Below are positions 6,330-10,000 of a DNA stretch of 10,000 nt, piece after piece (position 1 is the stretch's first letter; every line of letters starts with the position of its first letter). Source of the stretch: Pseudomonadota bacterium (lineage in GTDB: Bacteria; Pseudomonadota; Gammaproteobacteria; Xanthomonadales; Xanthomonadaceae); NCBI GenBank assembly GCA_023394655.1, contig JAEXAG010000137.1, positions 1 to 10,000 of the forward strand, read 5' to 3'. The notes beneath the pieces were generated by a model. The model had not been told where the DNA came from. It ran no database searches and saw nothing but the letters and a program-made list of their open reading frames with translations. The translations under genes and the position numbers were made by a program.

Positions 6330-7733
6330 TCAGACCAGCCCGGTGGCGTAGAACACGCCGATGATCAGGAAGACCGCCAGCGTCTTGATGATGGTGATCG
6401 CGAAGATGTCCTTGTAGGCCTGCCGGTGGGTCAGGCCGGTGACCGCGAGCAGGGTGATGACCGCGCCGTTGTGCGGCAGGGTGTCCATGCCGCCGGAGGC
6501 CATCGAGGCGACGCGGTGCAGGACGTCCATCGGAATGCCCGCAGCGTTGGCGTTGGCGATGAAGGTATCGGCCATGGCCGCCAGCGCGATGGACATGCCC
6601 CCGGAGGCCGAACCGGTGATGCCGGCCAGCGAGGTGACGGTGATCGCTTCGTTGACCAGCGGGTCGGGGATCGCGGAAAGCGCGTTGGCCACCACGAGGA
6701 AGCCGGGCAGGCCGGCGATCACCGCGCCGAAACCGTATTCCGATGCGGTGTTCATCGAGGCCAGCAGCGAGCCGCCGATCGCCGACCTGGTGCCTTCGGC
6801 GAACGTCGCCGCGACGGTTTTCCACGCGAACAGCAGCACGCAGAGGATGCCGACCAGGAGCGCGCCCATCACCGCCCAGATCGCGGAAATCTTCGCGATT
6901 TCCTGCACCACCGGCGCCGGGCTGCCGATCACCGCCGGCACGAACTCGTGGCTGGCACCATAGAAACGCGGGATCAGCACGGTGAACAGCTTGTTGCTCA
7001 CGCCCACCAGCACCAGCGGCAGCAGCGCGATGAACGGATTGGCCAGCTTGCCACCGGTGAACGCCGCCGGCTCGTTGAGCAGGTGGGCGGCATCGCCGTA
7101 GCCTTCGCCTTTGGCCAGCGCGACGCGGCGACGCCAGTCGAGATACATCAGGCCGACGATCAGGATGAAGATGCCGCCGATGGTGCCGAGCGACGGTGCC
7201 GCCCAGGTATCGGTCTTGAAGAAAGTGGTCGGGATGATGTTTTGGATCTGCGGCGTGCCCGGCAGCGCATCCATCGTGAAGGTGAACGCACCGAGCGCGA
7301 TGGTGCCCGGGATCAGGCGCTTGGGGATGTCGCTCTGGCGGAACAGCTCGGCGGCGAAGGGGTACACCGCGAACACCACCACGAACAACGAGACGCCGCC
7401 ATAGGTCAGCAGGGCGCAGACCAGAACGATCGCCAGCATCGCCCGTTGCGCGCCGACCACGCGGATCGTGGCGGCGACGATCGATTTCGAGAAGCCCGAG
7501 ATCTCGATCAGCTTGCCGAACACCGCACCCAGCAGGAACACGGGGAAGTAGTTCTTGAGGAAGGCGACCATCTTGTCCATGAACAGGCCGGTGAACATCG
7601 GCGCCACCAGCCCCGGGTCGGTCAGCAGCACCGCGCCGAGCGCGGCGATCGGCGCGAACAGGATGACACTGTGCCCGCGATAGGCCACGTACATGAGGAA
7701 GCACAGCGCGGCCAGCACGATCAGGAACGACAT
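6330..7733 (-). CDS. GntP-family carboxylate permease (gluconate / 3-hydroxybutyrate permease-like)
   Basis: This 467-residue polytopic inner-membrane protein is expected to have about 12-14 helices. Family motifs include an N-terminal MSFLIVLAALCFLMYVAYRG, DALPGTPQIQN (155-165), GSASGG (374-379) and GGMDTLPHNGAV (414-425). GntP transporters are proton symporters for gluconate and related hydroxy-acids; homologues like this one are often annotated as D-beta-hydroxybutyrate permeases. The start at 7733 is preferred: GGAG at 7743-7740 is spaced 6 bases from it, and the protein then begins like its relatives. In-frame ATGs at 7745, 7760 and 7766 would add up to 11 residues but lack a good ribosome binding site. 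It is the first gene of the minus-strand operon, 44 bases before the GMC gene, and diverges from the TonB-dependent receptor. The family is secure; the exact solute is not. Confidence 0.9.
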   Translation of the reverse strand: MSFLIVLAALCFLMYVAYRGHSVILFAPIAALGAVLLTDPGLVAPMFTGLFMDKMVAFLKNYFPVFLLGAVFGKLIEISGFSKSIVAATIRVVGAQRAMLAIVLVCALLTYGGVSLFVVVFAVYPFAAELFRQSDIPKRLIPGTIALGAFTFTMDALPGTPQIQNIIPTTFFKTDTWAAPSLGTIGGIFILIVGLMYLDWRRRVALAKGEGYGDAAHLLNEPAAFTGGKLANPFIALLPLVLVGVSNKLFTVLIPRFYGASHEFVPAVIGSPAPVVQEIAKISAIWAVMGALLVGILCVLLFAWKTVAATFAEGTRSAIGGSLLASMNTASEYGFGAVIAGLPGFLVVANALSAIPDPLVNEAITVTSLAGITGSASGGMSIALAAMADTFIANANAAGIPMDVLHRVASMASGGMDTLPHNGAVITLLAVTGLTHRQAYKDIFAITIIKTLAVFLIIGVFYATGLV

Positions 7734-7874
7734 CGGCAACTCCATCGCCCGCACGGGCATCGACATGGCCTGCAGTCTCGCCGTCGCCCGGGCGCGCTCC
7801 CATTGTCCGAAGGTACGATGTCACGCCCGTGCATGCCGGCCCATCATCCGTCCCACGAACCCGGAGGAGGGAGC
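7734..7874. promoter_or_regulatory. Divergent intergenic region between permease operon and TonB-dependent receptor
   Basis: These 141 bases must hold the leftward operon promoter and probably the rightward receptor promoter. No pair of -35/-10 hexamers at 16-18 bases is convincing on either strand. Isolated partial matches are TACGAT (7814-7819, plus strand), GACAAT (7807-7802, minus strand) and GTGACA (7824-7819, minus strand). Two short G+C-rich palindromes are present, GCCCG-CA-CGGGC at 7747-7758 and CGCCCGGGCG at 7785-7794, but such palindromes are common at this base composition. No A+T-rich Fur-box-like sequence is visible. The receptor ribosome binding site lies at the right edge. Confidence 0.45.
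7740..7743 (-). promoter_or_regulatory. Ribosome binding site that decides the permease start
   Basis: Read on the minus strand, GGAG occupies 7743-7740 and is followed by 6 bases and then the ATG at 7733-7731. The three alternative in-frame ATGs upstream have no comparable purine-rich site at the right distance. It therefore supports the shorter permease start. Confidence 0.6.
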
Positions 7875-10000
7875 ATGAAGAACAAGCATCTGTGCGTGGC
7901 GATCGCCGCCGCGCTGGCAGCCACGGCAATCGGCGCGGCGCCGGCCCGGGCCCAGGACACCGGCAGCACCGGCACCACGGCCACGCAATCCGACACCCTC
8001 GACACCATCGTGGTGACCGCGCGCCGCCGCGCGGAATCCATCGACGACGTGCCGGTGGCGGTGAGCGCATTCGGCGAGAGCTCGCTGCGCGACCTGCAGG
8101 CCACCAACATCGACGGCCTGCAGGGCGCCGTGCCCAACATGAACATCGTGCAGGGCCGCGGTTCCTCGAACTCGGTGAACGTCTTCATCCGCGGCATCGG
8201 CCAGCCCGACGCGCTGCAGACCTTCGATCCGGGCGTCGGCATGTACGTCGACGACGTGTACTACTCGCGCATCAACGGCGCGCTGTTCTCGCTGTTCGAC
8301 GTGGCGCAGGTGGAAGTGCTGCGCGGCCCGCAGGGCACGCTGTACGGCAAGAACTCCACCGGTGGCGCGATCAAGATCAATACCCGCGATCCGTTCCAGG
8401 ACACCGGCGGTGCCGCCGAGCTGACCCTCGGCAACTACGGTCGCGCCGAAGCGCGCGCCTACTTCTCCGGCCAGATGAGCGAGTCGCTGGCGATGAGCCT
8501 TGCCGCGGCCAGGATCACCCGCGACGGCTACATCACCGATCCTTCGAACGGCCGCGACTACAACGATGAAAACACCACCGCGGCGCGCCTGAAGGTTGGT
8601 TTCCGCGGCGGCGAGAACTTCTCCGGCACCTTCTCGCTGGACTACACCCGCCAGGACAACGACCTGACGGTCGGCCAGCCGGTGGCGCCGCTGTACTCGG
8701 TCAACCTGGCCGGCGGCATCAAGGTGCTGCACGTGCCCGGCAGCGGCGAGTACGATTTCCGCACCCGCGCTTCGTTCGCGCCCGACCAGGGCCAGGAGCT
8801 GACCCACAAGGGGGCTTCGCTGAACATGCAGTGGCAGCTGGGCGATGCCTGGACGGCCAAGTCGATCACCGCGTGGCGCAAGCTCGATACCGCATCGTTC
8901 ATCGACATCGACGCATCCGAGTTCCAGCTGGGCGACGTGTTCGTGGGCGTGGACCAGCGTCAGACCAGCCAGGAGTTCCAGCTGCAGTACGATGCCGGCG
9001 GGGATGTCCGCGCCATCCTCGGCCTGTATTACATGGATGAACGCGTGCCGTCCTACCAGGAGGCGTATGCGCACGACTTCCTGATCTTCGGCGCGATGCC
9101 GATCAGTTTCCTGCGCACCATCGACGACGATCTGCGCAACAAGTCGGTCGCCGGCTTCGCCCATGTCGACTGGAACTTCGCGCCGACCTGGAACCTGGCC
9201 GTCGGCCTGCGCTACACCAAGGACAGCAAGGACTACTACCGCACCACCTCCACGTTCTCCAACGTGCTGGGCAATGCGGATCCGGCGCTGGCCTTCGACA
9301 TCGACGGCAGCTGGACCGCGCTCACCCCGAGCGTGAGCCTGCAGAAGAGCTTCAGCGACAACATGATGGGCTACGTCTCGGCCAACCGCGGCTACAAGGC
9401 GGGCGGTTTCAACGGCCGCGCCAATGCCGCCACCGAGATCAGCGCATTCGAACCGGAGTACGTCTGGACCTACGAGACCGGCCTGAAGATGAGCTCCGGC
9501 GATGGCCGCCTGTCCGGTCGCCTCGCGGCCTTCCGCAGCAACTACAAGGACTTCCAGGCCCGCGTTTCCGAGATCATCAACCCGAACGACCCGATCCCGA
9601 ACTTCGCCTTCCCGGTGCTGAACGCGGCCGAGCTGGTGATCGACGGCATCGAGTTCGAAGGCGTCGCCCGCTTCGGGCAGGGCACCACGCTGTCCGGTCA
9701 GTTCGGCTGGATGGATGCCCGCTACAAGGAGTTCAACGATCCGCGCGTGGCCCTCAACCCGGCGCTGGCGGCACTGCACGCCCACGTGCCGTTCTCGCCG
9801 GAGTTCACCGCCCGCATCGCCGCCCAGCACAGCATCGATCTGTCCAACGGCAGCGTGCTCACCTTCGGTGGCGATCTGTCCTACCGCTCGGAGACCTGGC
9901 TGAGCGTGGACAACGCGCCGGGCCTGCGCCAGGGCGCCTATACGTTGGCCGGCCTCTACGGCGGCTGGGATTCGGCGGATGATCGCTGGCAGCTGCGCGC
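7875..10000 (+). CDS. TonB-dependent outer-membrane receptor (3' end outside window)
   Basis: The frame is open from ATG 7875 to the window end: 708 codons of a family usually near 750-800 residues, so only the end of the barrel is missing. GGAGGAGG at 7863-7870 is a strong ribosome binding site. A Sec signal peptide ends at about ARA26/QD. A TonB box follows (DTIVVTA, 43-49), then the plug domain with VFIRGIG (103-109), GVGMYVDDVYYSR (120-132) and VEVLRGPQGTLYGKNSTGGA (146-165). The beta-barrel includes RGYKAGGFNG (505-514) and FEPEYVWTYETGLK (525-538). There is no N-terminal signalling (STN) or carboxypeptidase-like extension, so it is a plain transporter rather than a sigma-factor signal transducer. 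It imports an unknown ligand using TonB energy. Divergent pairing with a permease and two oxidation genes suggests an organic substrate; iron-siderophore uptake is not excluded, but no Fur box is seen. Confidence 0.93.
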   Translation, partial: MKNKHLCVAIAAALAATAIGAAPARAQDTGSTGTTATQSDTLDTIVVTARRRAESIDDVPVAVSAFGESSLRDLQATNIDGLQGAVPNMNIVQGRGSSNSVNVFIRGIGQPDALQTFDPGVGMYVDDVYYSRINGALFSLFDVAQVEVLRGPQGTLYGKNSTGGAIKINTRDPFQDTGGAAELTLGNYGRAEARAYFSGQMSESLAMSLAAARITRDGYITDPSNGRDYNDENTTAARLKVGFRGGENFSGTFSLDYTRQDNDLTVGQPVAPLYSVNLAGGIKVLHVPGSGEYDFRTRASFAPDQGQELTHKGASLNMQWQLGDAWTAKSITAWRKLDTASFIDIDASEFQLGDVFVGVDQRQTSQEFQLQYDAGGDVRAILGLYYMDERVPSYQEAYAHDFLIFGAMPISFLRTIDDDLRNKSVAGFAHVDWNFAPTWNLAVGLRYTKDSKDYYRTTSTFSNVLGNADPALAFDIDGSWTALTPSVSLQKSFSDNMMGYVSANRGYKAGGFNGRANAATEISAFEPEYVWTYETGLKMSSGDGRLSGRLAAFRSNYKDFQARVSEIINPNDPIPNFAFPVLNAAELVIDGIEFEGVARFGQGTTLSGQFGWMDARYKEFNDPRVALNPALAALHAHVPFSPEFTARIAAQHSIDLSNGSVLTFGGDLSYRSETWLSVDNAPGLRQGAYTLAGLYGGWDSADDRWQLR

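Noticed and set aside
4531..6351. Long plus-strand open frames at 3209-4384 and 4531-6351, opposite the aldehyde dehydrogenase and GMC genes
   Set aside because: Both are Ala/Arg/His/Gly-rich shadows of well-supported minus-strand enzymes whose catalytic motifs are all in place.
7734..7766. Upstream permease starts at 7766, 7760 and 7745
   Set aside because: They add up to 11 residues not resembling the family N-terminus and lack a spaced Shine-Dalgarno, whereas ATG 7733 has GGAG 6 bases upstream.
7801..7830. Specific sigma-70 promoters for the receptor and the permease operon
   Set aside because: The partial hexamers TACGAT, GACAAT and GTGACA have no partner at 16-18 bases, so no individual promoter is claimed.
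7821..9830. A 669-codon open frame on the minus strand opposite the TonB-dependent receptor
   Set aside because: The plus strand holds a clear receptor with signal peptide, TonB box, plug and barrel motifs. The antisense frame has no recognisable domain and reflects third-position G+C bias.

Overview
This is a high-G+C proteobacterial window. NuoM and NuoN sequence character, the nuo / initiator-tRNA linkage, and a Xanthomonas-type TonB-dependent receptor point to a gammaproteobacterium of the Xanthomonadaceae (Lysobacter/Luteimonas/Pseudoxanthomonas-like). That placement is inferred from remembered family patterns, not from a search.

Layout. (1) Positions 1-3014, plus strand: the tail of the respiratory complex I operon, with the last codons of nuoL, complete nuoM and complete nuoN, packed with a 4-base overlap and then a 3-base gap. 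(2) Positions 3028-3199, plus strand: an initiator tRNA-fMet(CAU) transcription unit with its own sigma-70-type promoter (TTGCAT, 17-base spacer, CATAAT), a complete 77-base tRNA gene with encoded CCA, and a strong intrinsic terminator. (3) Positions 3212-7733, minus strand: a three-gene operon transcribed right to left. It encodes a GntP-family carboxylate permease, a cholesterol-oxidase-like GMC flavoprotein with a four-cysteine cluster, and a class-3-like aldehyde dehydrogenase of the coniferyl aldehyde dehydrogenase type. The last two genes overlap by ATGA. (4) Positions 7875-10000, plus strand: a TonB-dependent outer-membrane receptor, diverging from the operon across a 141-base intergenic region and cut by the window end.

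How the genes may work together. The core part is ordinary: NuoM and NuoN are proton-pumping membrane subunits of NADH:quinone oxidoreductase, and the tRNA starts translation. The right half looks like an accessory uptake-and-oxidation locus. The receptor could carry a substrate across the outer membrane and the permease across the inner membrane; the GMC enzyme could oxidise an alcohol to an aldehyde or ketone, and the dehydrogenase an aldehyde to a carboxylate. The substrate cannot be read from the sequence, and no regulator gene is in the window. Apart from this unassigned locus I saw no clearly new system: no CRISPR array, insertion sequence, integrase, phage gene or toxin-antitoxin pair. 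No stretch longer than about 145 bases lacks a gene.
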